A DNA stretch of 64,000 nucleotides from Ampelocalamus luodianensis. Taxonomy: Eukaryota > Streptophyta > Magnoliopsida > Poales > Poaceae. The position numbers and the translations under genes are program-made. Positions within the stretch are counted from its first letter, which is position 1. Every line of letters starts with the position of its first letter. A model generated the notes under the pieces. The model had not been told where the DNA came from and did no database searches. It saw only the letters and a program-made list of their open reading frames with translations. Positions 48,001-60,255 of the stretch are shown here, piece by piece. The stretch spans positions 29,819,609 to 29,883,608 of the forward strand of contig CM070620.1 in assembly GCA_036346255.1 (NCBI GenBank), in the 5' to 3' direction.

Positions 48001-48050
48001 AGGGCACCTGCCATTTCCTCAAGTGTTCCTAGCTCAAGCACACAAAAGTG
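45049..48050 (+). pseudogene. Tat antisense extra gene (Transposase_28/"gypsy-type transposon" protein)
   Basis: The first exon starts MGIYRRKLSEW and reads FTVLLVPYLREGLRLPESDF, HYGIELLHLIPNSIL and FEAFLGIAPSLRLFRFYY, matching the plant Transposase_28 (putative gypsy-type transposon) domain found in the extra ORF of Tat elements. Later exons are bounded by good splice sites: exon 2 about 45788-45929 (GTAAGT donor), exon 3 from about 46002, one ending before GTAAGT at 46806, one from about 46880, one 47143-47385, and a last one 47481-48050. The late exons are Glu/Lys-rich and coiled-coil-like. Breaks: a frameshift near 45540 and several stops (near 46656, 46721, 47290, 47814). Function in Tat elements is unknown. 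Confidence 0.8.
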
Positions 48051-48570
48051 ACATTGTAATGATACATATATTTTGTTTGAAATTGTATGGGATAATGAAA
48101 AATTTTGGTGTATGATAATGATAAGTCATTCGTTGAAAATTGACTAACTTGCTTTTGCAAATGTAGCATATTTTGCTACGCAGTAGCCCCCCGCCTGGAA
48201 CACTGTGTCCGGCAATGGGAGAAGTATTTTGGGTGAACAATAGAATTAGGACCAGGATATCTGCTACAAAATCAATGATCCGGACTAGTATGTATTCAGG
48301 AAGATGAAGTCAAACTGCTGGGCTCTTATGCAATGAGAATTGGCTTATAGAAGAGGTCCCAAATAGTTGTCATTTCCCAAATGTATACTGATGGTCATTT
48401 GATAAGTAAAGACACTTTGACCCATGAGCAAAATTGATCAACCGTAAGCACTTTATAAAAGTTGATGATCATGTATGCGAAATGGTACGAAAAAAATTAT
48501 GCTGAAAATGACAATCACTATGATATTGATAATAAAATGACAACTAAATTTATGACATATAAAAAGATAC
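48051..48570. other. Convergent 3' region between the Tat antisense gene and pol
   Basis: A/T-rich DNA of about 520 bp, no domain in any frame. Both transcripts would end here, so overlapping 3' ends are expected. Confidence 0.5.
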
Positions 48571-51500
48571 CTATACATAGAATTTTCAAAGATGTTCAAT
48601 GTTCCATGTGTTAGATAAAACATGGCCATCCTCCATGGCTGATCTAACTGATCCTGGCCTAGCGATAGAGATTACCTTATATGGACCCTCCCATCTAGAG
48701 GACATCCTATTTAAGTTGGCTTGGTTCTAGATTCGTCTCAAGACCATGTCACCCACATGAAGCGCTGTTGGACGAACTCTTCTATTATAGTAACATCTCA
48801 GCCCTTGTAGATTGGTAGCCGATTTTAAGAGTGCTCGATCACGTCTTTCTTCTAGCATGTTGACGTCGTCTTCGCGTAACTCTTCCTGATTTGTTTGATC
48901 TAGGAGGTCTATACACGTTGAACCTAGCTGAATCTCGTTAGGTAGCACTGCTTCTACACCGTAGACTAGTGCGAATGGTGTTTCACCAGTTGCTCTACCG
49001 GTGGTAGTACGCAATGTCCATAGGACAGAGAAGAGTTCTTCCATCCAATTCTTTGAGCATGCCTTAAGGCGATTAAAAACTCTCTTTTTAATACCTTACA
49101 TAATCTGACCATTGGCCCTTTCTACTGCTCCATTGCTCTGTGGGTGTGCCACAGAGGCAAAGCAAATTTTAGTACCAATTTCGTCGTAATAATCTTGAAA
49201 CACATCACTAACAAACTGGCTCCCATTGTCCATGATTAGATGACTGGGTATTCCAAATCTTGTAACAATGCTTCGCAAAAATAATTTCTTTGCTGCCGCA
49301 GCCGTTATGCGAACAACTGGTCCAGCTTTGATCCACTTAGTGAATGTATCAATGACCACGAACAAGAATTTATACCCATTGGGTGCTTGTGGTAGTAGTC
49401 CAACTATGTCAATACTCCAAGTCAAAAAAGGCCATGACAAGGGAATGGTCTGTAATTGGTATGATGGCTGCTGCACTTGCCTGGCATGGAACTGGCATTG
49501 CTCACAGATCTTAACAAGATGCATAGCATCTTGCAAAGCGGTGGGCCGATACTAACCTTTCCGAAAAGCTTTGCCAACCAGTGTTCTATAGGATGCATGT
49601 GTGCCACACAAGCCCCCATGGATTTCTTTTAGTAGTTTTATGCCGGAGTCTTGGGATATGCAACGCATAAGAACACCATGTGCCCCTTTTCTGTACAGTG
49701 ATCCTTCAACCAGCTTGTACATGCATGCTCTTCGAACTAACTTTTCCTTCTGTTGAGGATCACCGGGCAATGTCCCTGATGCGAGATAAGTGGTCAATGG
49801 TTTTATCCACTCTGCATCTTGCTCGATGACTCCGACCTCTAGGATGGTCGAACCCATTTCTATCGAAGGTTTTGTAAGGTATTCGAGAAAAACATTTATC
49901 GGAACAGGTGTTTGTGACGAACCCAGTTTTGACAACTGGTTCGCTAAGGAGTTTTCCTTGCATGGTATATGTTGGACTTCGAAGTCCCTAAAATGTTTTT
50001 CCATCTTCCTCACTTCATCCAGGTACTGAGCCATTCTCTCATCGGAACATCTGTTTTCCTTGATACCTGGTTTATGACTAATTGTAAATCTCCCTTCGCT
50101 AAAAGCCAACGGACACCGAGGGTTTTGGCTGCTCGAAGTCCGGCTAGAATTCCTTCATACTCCACCACGTTGTTAGTGGCGGGGAACAACAAATGTATGA
50201 CATACTGTAGTTGATCACCCTGTGGTGTTATCAACAAAATCCGAGCCCCCAAGCCTTTAAGCCCGCGTAAGCCATCAAAATACAAAGTCCAATGGTCATC
50301 TTGCCTTGAACTTGCTTGAGATTGGTCCTCAGCATTCATCCATTTAGCCACAAAGTCAGCCAAGACTTGTCTTTTTATGGTTGTCCGGGCAGTAAAATGA
50401 AGATTAAATTCTCCATGTTCTACCGCCCACTTGGCTATGCCACCTGTCACTTCTTTGTTATGAAGTACATTCCCAAGAGGAAAAGACGAAGGTACTGTGA
50501 TTTTGTGAGATTGAAAGTAATGTCTCAGTTTTCTGGAAGTCATCAAACGAACATGAATTAGCTTTTGGATCTCAGGGTATCTCTCCTTTGGTCCATGTAA
50601 GACCTCGCTTACATAGTAGATGGGTCGTTGCAATCCTCCTCTTTCTGCAATAAGCACTTCATTGACCACATTTGGCGTTGCTGCCAAGTAAACTAGTAAA
50701 GGTTCACCTTCTAAAGGCAAAACCAATGATGGAGGATTTAAAAGATAAACTTTTAAGCCTTCAAAAGCCTTGTCAGCTTCTTCGGACCATTGAAACCCCT
50801 TATTGCTCTTGCGGATCACCTTAAAAAAGGTAAACCACATTCTCCTAATCGAGAAATGAAATGACTAAGAGCCGCCATTTGAACAGTTAAGGCTTGGACC
50901 TCCTTCATAGTGGAAGGTAATCGTAATTGTTCAATGGCTCGAATCTTTTCGGGATTAACTTCAATCCCACAAGAACAAACAAGGAACCCAAGCAATTTGC
51001 CAGAATTTACCCCAAAAGTACACTTTTTGAGATTAAGTTTTATTCCATGCTTATTTACATTTTCGATGGTCTCCGTAAGATCCTTCAAATGGTCATTCTT
51101 AGTACTAGTTTTTACAATGAGGTCATCTACGTAAGCCTCTAAATTATGCCCTAGCTGATTGCTGAAGGTCTTCGGCATCAAACGCTGTTACGTGGCCCCA
51201 GCATTCTTTAACCCGAACGACATCTTGACATAGCAGTAGACGCTGAAGGGTGTGATGAAGGCAGTCTTCTCTTCATCTTCTTTCGCCATGCTGATCTGAT
51301 GGTATCCAGAATAAGCATCAAGGAAACTCATCAATTCGCAACCCGCAGTAGAATCAACTAATTGATCAATACGAGGAAAATGGAAGTCATCCTTTGGGTA
51401 AGCAATATTTAAACTGGTAAAATCTACACACTGCACCACTTACCGTTAGATTTCTTGACCAGGGCCGGATTTGCCAGCCATTCTGGGTGATCCACCTCTC

Positions 51501-52462
51501 GAATGAAACAAGCTTCAAGGAGCTTATCGAGCTCTACTCGGATAGCTTCTTGACGATCCAAGGTGAAACGTCTCAATCTTTGTTTGACTGGCTTTCTCTC
51601 AGCCTGAATAGCTAGCATGTGCTCAATCACCTCCCTTAGGACTCTGGGCATATCGGATGTCTTCCACACAAAGACATCCAAGTTGGCTTGGAGGAAGGTG
51701 AGGAGCTCGTTTTCCTATTTCTCACTAAGTCCTGCGCTAATTCGAACTATCTTGGATTGGTCCTTGGGGCTGAGTGGTATGACTTTAATCTCCCCGCTAG
51801 GTTGAGGAGAAGCTTTGACCTTCGCGGCCTTCCCTGTTTTATCCTCTAAAGTAAGATCTTTCAGAGGTAACTGATCGACAAGTTCTAATGACTTACGATC
51901 ACATGAAAGTGCGACGGCCTGGTCACCACGATCACACCTTTTGGCCCAGGGATCTTGATCTTCTGGTAGGCGTGGTGTGTGGTTACCATGAACTTCGTTA
52001 GAGATGGTCTTCCCAAAATAGCATTATAGGCAGACTCAAAATCAACCACCTCAAAAGTGATTAGCTAAGTTCGAAAATTAGTAGTGGTACCGAAAGTCAT
52101 TGGTAATACTACTTGCCCTATCGATGTAACAAACATACCTGGCACTATCACATAGAAAGGACTTGTCATTGGTTTAATCTTAGAACGAGGAATTTGCATC
52201 TCATCTAAGGTGTTAATAAATAGCAGGTCTAAAGAATTACCACTATCTACTAATAGTCTTCCTACTCTGCAATTGCTTATGGTAGGAGAAACTACTAACG
52301 ACAATTTAAGAGAAGTAGGCATACCTTTAGGACGTCCTCCTTGGTGAAGGTTAGGGAGGTCTCTGACCACTTAGGGTATTCTAGACAGCCCGACGGGACC
52401 TCAATGTTGTTGACATCCTCCCATGCCGCCTTGTATTGCCACTTGGAGGTGTAGGCAGTCGA
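48571..52462 (-). pseudogene. Tat-lineage Ty3/gypsy pol (protease to integrase)
   Basis: Minus strand in gypsy order. Protease: LLVDSGNSLDLLF near 52265. RT: WLANPALVKKSNGKW, FLDAYSGYHQI, AYVDDLIVKT. RNase H: GFQWSEEADKAFEGL, followed by a second, archaeal-like RNase H (LYFDGLRGLKGLGARILLI, NNVVEYEGILAGLRAAKTLG) that marks the Tat lineage. Integrase: SIDIVGLLPQAP, IMDNGSQFVSD, SNGAVERANGQIM, and the tail SSRWEGPYKVISIARPGS ending at 48571. Breaks include in-frame stops near 51190, 49553, 49095, 48727 and 48588 and frameshifts near 51430, 50830 and 50080. The gag side is cut at 52462 by element F. Confidence 0.92.
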
Positions 52463-55400
52463 TGTGAGGACCCTAGTTTATTTAGCTTGCAATGCTTAAC
52501 CAACCGCCTGGTCCTAGCAACACAAATCAAATAAACTGAGCCTCGAGATATGTATACTTCCCAGAAAGCAGTATACACACCTCACCACAAAATTATGCAT
52601 CAACTCCATTCCAAACATAGAGTCCAAACATTACACTACTGAGCAGAAAATAACAAAGAGAATATTACGGACTGGGCCGACCGCCAAAAGATACACAAAT
52701 AACGTAAGAACGACAATGAAGCAAAAGTGCCATAAGATGGCTATAAACAAAGCCAATCAGTGTGCCTTCAACCCACAAGGCATCTGACCGGACCGCCAAG
52801 CCTAGTCGTCGTACACGAAACGGCAGCAGAACTCACAGAAGTGAGGCCCTTGGGGCTCACCTTCTTCCTCTGCAACAACAACAATAAGCAAAGCCAATGA
52901 GTACAAAGATTGTCTTTGTACTCGCAAGACTGACGTGTGAACTAGCAGACCTATTTATATGCTACATGCAGGCTTATCTGGTGGAGGCAATATGTTTCAT
53001 TTGCACAAAGTCAAATTTATTTGCAATAAAGTAATACTGATTTGAAAGCGAGTTTGCAATTCATTTTTAATGTTGAAATCTGATAAAGGTAATAATAACA
53101 AAAGAGAAAGATAAACAACCTAGAAGTGACTATCCCAATAGTCACCACAACAATAACACAAATCCCAGCATTCGTACCACCCAAACAAGTTTTAATTTAA
53201 ATATTGTAGTCTAGTTCTTACGGGCGATCCGAGCGTGTCCATAACCTAGGACGAGGCTATTCGAATAGTTCAAACCCTGCAGGTGTACCAATGTACCCAC
53301 ACTTGGATCGCCTTTAAGCCAAAGCACACTTCCGAAGGTATCTTTGGCACGCTAAGTCCTACGAGACTTTTTCCAATATTGTGTATTAACTACGAGCCGC
53401 TCGTATGGATAGAAATCCATACGCTTACATGGTAAAGCCGAAAAGACAACTACCCACTCAGGATAAAGCTCTTCGGACAACTACCATGCTCCCACCTCCA
53501 TCCCTCCCGCGACCTCCTGCGACCGGAGCCAATACACGCCAAATCTTTGGGTCAAGAGAGGTCCCATATACTCTAGTGTGGTTAGCACGCAAAATGCTCA
53601 GTACGGTGGCGCAAGTAACTCGGTCCTTAACTGACTCGGGCACCATTCCAGTCACACCCAACAGATCACACCCAACATACCGTTGTGCCCAAGTCTAAAT
53701 CATTTTTGTTTTCAGTTTTAGTTTTGTAATTAACATATCCCAAACTGAAACATAAGAACAGTAATAATTTCATGTGATCAAGACCATCGACTAAGTCGAT
53801 GATCGCCCAAATCTACCGGAAGCTAAGCATGGCTACACGACTGAACTCGTAATCTACTAAGTGATAAGAGTTCATCCAACGAACTCTAATCACAGCAAGT
53901 AACCTAGTCTCAGGTAGTAGAGATCAATATTTCACCTACAGGATATGCAGCTACGGATTTAACTAATCCATTGAACACAAATTAAGCAATGCATACATAC
54001 AGCTGAAACAAAATATTAGACTTTAAAATACCGATAAACATGATCAAACCGCTTGCTGGCAAACTTTGCTCGAAATATCAACTCGTTGCAGAGGATCACT
54101 CGATAATACTGCACTGCCGCAATCTATCGATCGAGCAAAAGCAACAAATAAGAACCAATAACACCGACAAAACTCAAAATTTCAAAAACAACCACAAATC
54201 TATAACACCGAAGCTAGATCATTACAATAGGAACAACAAATTAGCTACTATGGAGAAGAATTAAATTAGACATGTTTTCATGTGATTGATCTACCCAAAC
54301 TTACTTACTTACCAAGCTAACCACAAAATTAATCCTCTTATATGCTTTAATCTTTCGACAGACTTTGATGGTGATTGTGTGCACATCTATTAATTAAGTA
54401 TCAAATTAACACATCTAAACAACTAGTTACTCTAAACAACCATCATTAGTGATAAGATCACTTAAACCTACAAGAAACTATTGAAACACTAACTAGTTAA
54501 TTAGCCAACTGTTAGATGCTAACAATTTTCTAATTAAGGTTGGACTTTAATAAAATTCAGCTACTAACACACCTAAGTATCACACCAACCTATAGCAAGG
54601 TTAACAATTTCAGCATGCTACTCCTACAAGGCCTTACTAAATTTGTAAAAGCAAGAATCACAAGTACAGAGACAAACAACTAGTTCCATTAACAGCTTCT
54701 TAGACCAAACAAGCCAACAAGTGATTAGAAACCTATAGAGACTAACTAATTAATTTCTTACTAAACACTACTTCTTAAGGGAGTCATCAAGCATTAACAA
54801 GTATCAACAAAGATAAGCATGATACCAAAATCAATTCTTGACAACAGGAAGGCAATGACAACAGAGAAACAATTACAGAGGACCAGAGACTAACTTTCCT
54901 CCAACCCTAAATTCTCCCAACTAAACTAAAGCATGAGAGTGACTAATGATCATTCCTAAGATTGATTAGCAGCTAACTACAAGTCTTAAGGGAGGTGGGG
55001 CCCACTGTCATATACATGAAGAACAGGGAAAGAAGCAGGGGAGGCTCGGGCAGAGAGGGAGCCAAAAAACGGCGCCGGCGGTGGAGGCGCGGCGAGGTGG
55101 AGTCTACTGAGGCTAGAGGTGGTCACGGGGTAGCCGGAGATGCACGGTGGCGGCGCGGCGACAGAGCACAGCGACCGGCCGTGGGGTGAAAAGAGGCGGC
55201 GGCGACGGCGCGATTAGGGAAGAAATAAGCGCGAGCATGAGCAGTGGGGTCACCAGAACTCACCGGATGACGCGAGGTACGGCGGCTGCGGAGATGGCCG
55301 GCGACGAGAGACTGCGGCGGCGCGTGGTGGTCAACGACGACAGGGACCTAAGGTGAACGAGGGAGCCTATGAGTGATCGGGGAAGAAAGATGGAGTCCAG

Positions 55401-56656
55401 GCGATGCTCACCGAGAGAGGAATCGAGCTGGAACTCGCCAGAGAAGACGCGGCGGCGGGAGAGGCGGAATCAGCCGGAGTTGGAGAAGAAGGAGTGCGCG
55501 CAGCTCCACAGGCGATGAAACCTGGAATTTCTTAAGGGGTTCACTTCCTGGGGATGCGGAACACGCCGTGACGCGATCGGCCGAGCCCGGAGATCGCCGG
55601 AGCAGCCGGAACGCTCGGAGGCGGCGAGGCGGCACTCACGGCTTCTGGAGCTCGGTGGCGGAAATGGACAGAGGAGGAGAAAGAAAACGGGGTAGGTGGA
55701 GCCCTCGACGGCTTAAGAAGAGGAGGGCGGAGGCAGCGAGGTGGAGGTGGTAGCTCGGCGAAGTTACCGGCGAGACGACGTGGCGGCATGCATGCGCCGG
55801 GGTGGTGAAGAGCGGCGCACGAGAGAGAGCGAGCGCGCGGGTGAGCTGGCGCGGGCGCGCACGCCGCGTGGAGGAAAGGGCCTGCAGGTGGGATCGCGTT
55901 GTTAGCGAGAGAGAAGGGGGTGACTCGAGTCCAAGTCTTGTGCGGTGTGACGAGTTGGTTTAACTCGATCAAAAACGCGCCGACCGTTGGATCTAGGATG
56001 GACGGTCGAGATCTCGCGATGTAATCGGACTGGTCAAACGCATCAGCGCACGCGGGCCGCACGATTCGCATCGGACGGTGGACAACGGTTGGGTTCGGGC
56101 GGTGCCGTTAGTTGGTGCGACCGAGCTCAAGTGGGGTTCGAGCCAGAGGAACAGTGTTTCCAGGTTTGAAACTAGAAGGCTGAGCAGGTTTGAGGAATTT
56201 TTTAGAGATAGCTCCCGAGCTCCAAAAATTCTGAAATTTTTATGGGAGCTCACAGGGACAGAGGAAAACCTTGTGTAATTTTTCCAAGAATTTTCATGCA
56301 CTAGATTTCTCCCAAGAAAATTCACAAGCTGCTGTCCAGAGGTTTGACCAGATTTCTAAACTGGTTTGACTTGGCCATTTGAAAAAGCAAACAAAATCTA
56401 AAAATTGTGAGATTTTTCAGAGAGGTAGATAGGGTGATCAAAATGATAGGAAAAAATATTCCTAGAGGATTATCACAAGTTTGAGGTTGATAATTTTGTT
56501 GATAACAACAATCATCCACAAGAATTAAATCTTAGAATTGGAAATTGTTTAGGGAAAATTTGGAAAACTTCCAAATGACTTCATGAGATAACAAAAGTTT
56601 TTATTTCTCCTCATAATTTACATTTGAAATACAAACCCTAACTTAGGGTTGTTACA
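52463..56656 (-). repeat. Element F 3' LTR
   Basis: Plus-strand ends TGTGAGGACCC and AGGGTTGTTACA; 4194 bp. It corresponds to the element A LTRs read on the opposite strand, including the G/C-rich block (about 55020-56110) and the 33-nt block at 53236-53268. Frames in the G/C-rich block are not genes. Confidence 0.93.
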
Positions 56657-56670
56657 AATCTCCCCCCTTA
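56657..56670 (-). other. Element F polypurine tract
   Basis: The minus strand reads TAAGGGGGGAGATT directly before the TG of the LTR, as in element A. Confidence 0.85.
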
Positions 56671-56695
56671 CAGGAATCTCGCCCCGAGATTCTGA

Positions 56696-57148
56696 TCACT
56701 GGGAGAAGAAGGACGGGTAGTCTGCTCGGAGACGATCTTCCCGCTCCCAGGTTGCTTCATCCTCGGAGTGATTCGACCACTGAACCTTCAGGAACTTGAT
56801 CGCACGGTTTCTTGTCCTGCGTTCGCCTTCTTCGAGGATACGAACGGGCGCCACGATAAGACAGATCTTCCCGCACATCAATATTTTCCAATGGTGTTTC
56901 CTCAATCGAACACGGAGGCACTTCTTCAATTGCGATACATGGAAAACATCATGCACTCCCTCGAGTGTAGCTGGCAATTCTAGCTTGTATGCAACAGCTC
57001 CCACTCTATCGATGATGCGGTAGGGTCCGACATACCGAGGAGCCAATTTGCCCTTGGCACCGAAACGCCGATGACCCTTCAGAGGTGAGACTTTGAGATA
57101 CACAAAGTCATTGGGCTTGAAACTCAACTCACGGCGACGCCGTCGCAT
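56696..57148 (-). pseudogene. Element F integrase C-terminus with chromodomain-like tail
   Basis: Minus strand: RRRRELSFKPNDFVYLKVSP, LAPRYVGPYRIIDRVGAVAY, VHDVFHVSQLKKC, then FLKVQWSNHSEDEATWERED and the stop. It is separated from the upstream integrase frame by a frameshift near 57150, and an internal shift changes the residues between the DVFHVSQLKKC and VRILEE blocks relative to element A. Confidence 0.9.
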
Positions 57149-58539
57149 AGCTCTTCCGCTCGGTGAGCTACGCGCAAGTGCTCACGAATCAACTGCACTT
57201 GACTTTCAGCCTCATTGATGGAATCTGGGTCAAAGAACTGTCTCTCCCCAGTTTCTGACCAGTTCAACGGGGTTCTGCACCTCCTCCCATACAAGGCTTC
57301 AAATGGTGCCATACCGAGACTAGCCTGGAAGCTGTTGTTGTAGGAGAACTCGGCGAGCGGTAGGCACTTCTCCCAATTCTTCCCATAGGAAAGAACACAA
57401 GCACGGAGCATATCTTCTAGAACTTGGTTGACTCGCTCCGTCTGACCATCAGTCTGAGGATGATAGGTTGTGCTGAAGGTAAGACGAGTCCCCATGGCTT
57501 CTTGTAAACTGTGCCAAAATCTCGAAGTGAACAAAGAACCGCGGTCTGAAACAATGGTTCGGGGTACACCATGCAAACTTACAATGCGGGATATGTAAAG
57601 ATCCACTAGCTGATTCACATCGATCTTCGACAGCACCGGAAGGAAATGGGCCACCTTCGTCAACCGATCAATGATAACCCATAAGGCATCCTTCCCAGAA
57701 GAAGTACGGGGCAGACCAGTGATGAAGTCCATGCCCACATAATCCCATTTCCACTCTGGTATAGGTAAGGGCTGAAGAAGACCCGCTGGACGCTGATGCT
57801 CGGCCTTGACACGACAACACACGTCGCACCTGGCAACGAACCTGGCAATCTCGCGCTTCATGCGAGTCCACCAGAATCTTTGACGCAGATCTTGATACAT
57901 TTTGGTGGCCCCGGGATGGATGGACAAAGGCGAATCATGGGCCTCATGGAGAATCAAATCCCGTAACTCTGAGACCTTTGGGACCACGAGACGCTGCCCA
58001 AACCACACAACACCGTGCTCATCTTCTGTGAAACACTTGGCTGATCCATTCTTGATGTTCTGCTTGATTTTACCCACACCATCATATGATTGTTGTGCTG
58101 CCTTGATTTGATCTACCAAGGTCGGTTGCACAACCAGGGCGGCAAGGGAACTGTGCTCAACCAAACCCAAGTTGAGACGCTGAAATTCTGCAAGAAGTGC
58201 CGGTTGCTGCTCTTGGATCATCAAAGTATTGTAATACACCTTTCGGCTAAGTGCATCAGCAACCACATTGGCCTTGCCAGGATGATACTGAATACCCATG
58301 TCATAATCTTTGATCAATTCCAACCATCTCCTCTGCCTGAGGTTCAGATCTGGCTGGGTGAACAAGTATTTCAAACTCTTGTGATCGGAATACACCTCAC
58401 AGCGGTTTCCGATCAGATAATGTCGCCAAATTTTGAGTGCATGAACCACAGCAGTAAGCTCTAAATCATGGGTGGGATAGTTGAGCTCATGAGGCCTCAA
58501 CTGCCTGGATGCATAAGCAACTGCCTTGCCTTCTTGCAT
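57124..58539 (-). pseudogene. Element F RNase H end and integrase core
   Basis: A 471-codon open frame on the minus strand. It begins in RNase H (ASRQLRPHELNYPTHDLEL, YSDHKSLKYLFTQPDLNLRQ), then has the integrase HHCC zinc region (HEAHDSPLSIHPGATKMY..., CDVCCRVKAEH) and the catalytic core with all three acidic residues: VGMDFITGLP, TIVSDRGSLFTS and PQTDGQTERVNQ. It ends LIREHLRVAH before the frameshift into the C-terminal tail. This is the best preserved integrase in the window. Confidence 0.92.
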
Positions 58540-58617
58540 AAGAACACACCCGAGTCACGGCGAGAGGCATCGCAATAAATATCGAAGCTCTTGTGGACAT
58601 CGGAAGAGTAAGCTGAG

Positions 58618-59487
58618 TCAAGTCAATCGCTGTTTGAGCTCCTGAAAGCTATCATCACAAGCAGAGGACCACACAAATTTCTTGTCCTTCTTGAGCAATT
58701 CAGTCATCGGCTTTGCGATCTTAGAGAAGTTCTCGATAAAGCGACGGTAGTAGCCCGCTAAACCGAGAAAACTCCGCACATCGGTGACTGACTTGGGCTG
58801 ACCCCAAGATAAAACATTGCTGACCTTGCTGGGATCCACAGCTACGCCTCCAGCTGAAATAACATGGCCCAAGAATGCCACTTCCTTCAACCAGAACTCG
58901 CATTTGCTGAACTTTGCATATAGCTGATGCTCCCGCAATTTGCCCAAAACAATCTTCAGATGCTCAGCATGTTCTTCTTCAGTCTTAGAATAGATAAGAA
59001 TATCATCAATGAAAACCACCACGAACTTATCCAAATATTCCATGAATACCGAGTTCATAAGGTTCATGAAATAAGCTGGAGCATTGGTTAAGCCAAAAGA
59101 CATGACGGTATACTCGTAAAGACCATAACGAGTAGTGAAAGCCGTCTTCGGAATATCCTCAGCCCTGATCTGGACTTGATGATATCCCAATCTCAGATAA
59201 ATCTTGGAGAACACCTGAGCTCCAGACAACTGGTCAAAAAGATCATCAATGCGGGGCAGAGGATATTTGTTCTTCACCGTCACCTCGTTAAGCGGGCGGT
59301 AATCAACACACATACGCAAAGTCTTGTCCTTCTTCTTCACAAAGATCACCGGACAACCCCAAGGAGATGAGCTGGGACGGATGAAACCCTTTGCTTGGAG
59401 CTCACCAAGCTGCTTCTTCAATTCTTCTAGCTCATTGGGAGGCATCCGATACGGCGCCTTCGAGATAGGGGCGGTACCGGGCAGCAA
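58618..59487 (-). pseudogene. Element F reverse transcriptase, motif A aspartate replaced
   Basis: A 289-codon open frame on the minus strand: PISKAPYRMPPNELEELKKQ, MCVDYRPLNEVTVKNKYPLP, then FSKIYLRLGYHQ where element A has FSKIDLRMGYHQ, and FIDDILIYSKT. The tyrosine replaces one of the catalytic aspartates that bind metal ions, so the enzyme should be inactive even though the frame is open. It is separated from protease and RNase H by frame breaks near 59500 and 58600. Confidence 0.92.
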
Positions 59488-59580
59488 CTCGATGACAAAC
59501 TCGGATCTCGAACCGAGGCATCCGGGTAAATCATCGGAAAAACATCCTCAAAATCACAAGCGGTGGAACCTCCCGAATCT

Positions 59581-60255
59581 TCAAAGTGGCTTTGCTACAA
59601 GTGCACAAAGGTGTGACCCTTGCAGCTGCGGGGAAAAGCCAACCTGTTCGCCGGAAAGGTTGGTGAGGAAAACCATCTTCTTGGCGCAATCGATCTGTCC
59701 CAAGTGTTGGGACAACCAATCCATACCAAGGATTACATCCAGACTTGCTGAGCTGAGCAGGATGAGATTTGCCAAGAATCTCACTCCTTTGACTTCAATA
59801 GGAACATCCCGACACTGTAAAACAGCTCTCATTTCCAACCCTGGAGAGCGGATGAGCAAAGGAACTCCCAAAGGAACACAGTGAAGACCACTAGCAGCAG
59901 CAAATGATCTCGAAATAAAAGAATGCGATGCTCCATAATCAAATAATACTGCAGCAGGACGAGAATTGACAAGAAGTGTACCCATCACAACATCTGGCGC
60001 CTCCTGAGCCTCCTCAGCTGAAAGATGGTTGACTCGACCGCTGCTCGCGCCCTGGGTCTTCTGGATGATCTTCTGGTCAGGTGGGTGACCACTCCCCTGC
60101 CCACATCCTCCATTAGGACGAGGGGCTGCTGCAACACTCTGAGGGCAAGCGTTGGCGTAGTGGCCCTTGTTGTGGCAGCGAAAACAAGTAACCTCGGCCG
60201 TCGGATTGCGGAGGCCGCTCGCTCTTTGGATCGCAGGCGCACGTGGCTGAAACAC
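59581..60255 (-). pseudogene. Element F zinc knuckle and protease
   Basis: Minus strand: CFRCHNKGHYANAC zinc knuckle (about 60145-60186), then the retropepsin-like region with VLFDYGASHSFISRSF at about 59920-59950 and VILGMDWLSQHLGQIDC. The active site reads D-Y-G rather than the usual D-S/T-G; element A shows the same GATTA bases, so this may be a family trait. The frame continues from gag after a stop at 60367-60369. Confidence 0.88.

Noticed and set aside
54995..56071. Frames in the element F LTR
   Set aside because: Counterparts of the G/C-rich block in element A LTRs, not conserved as protein between copies.
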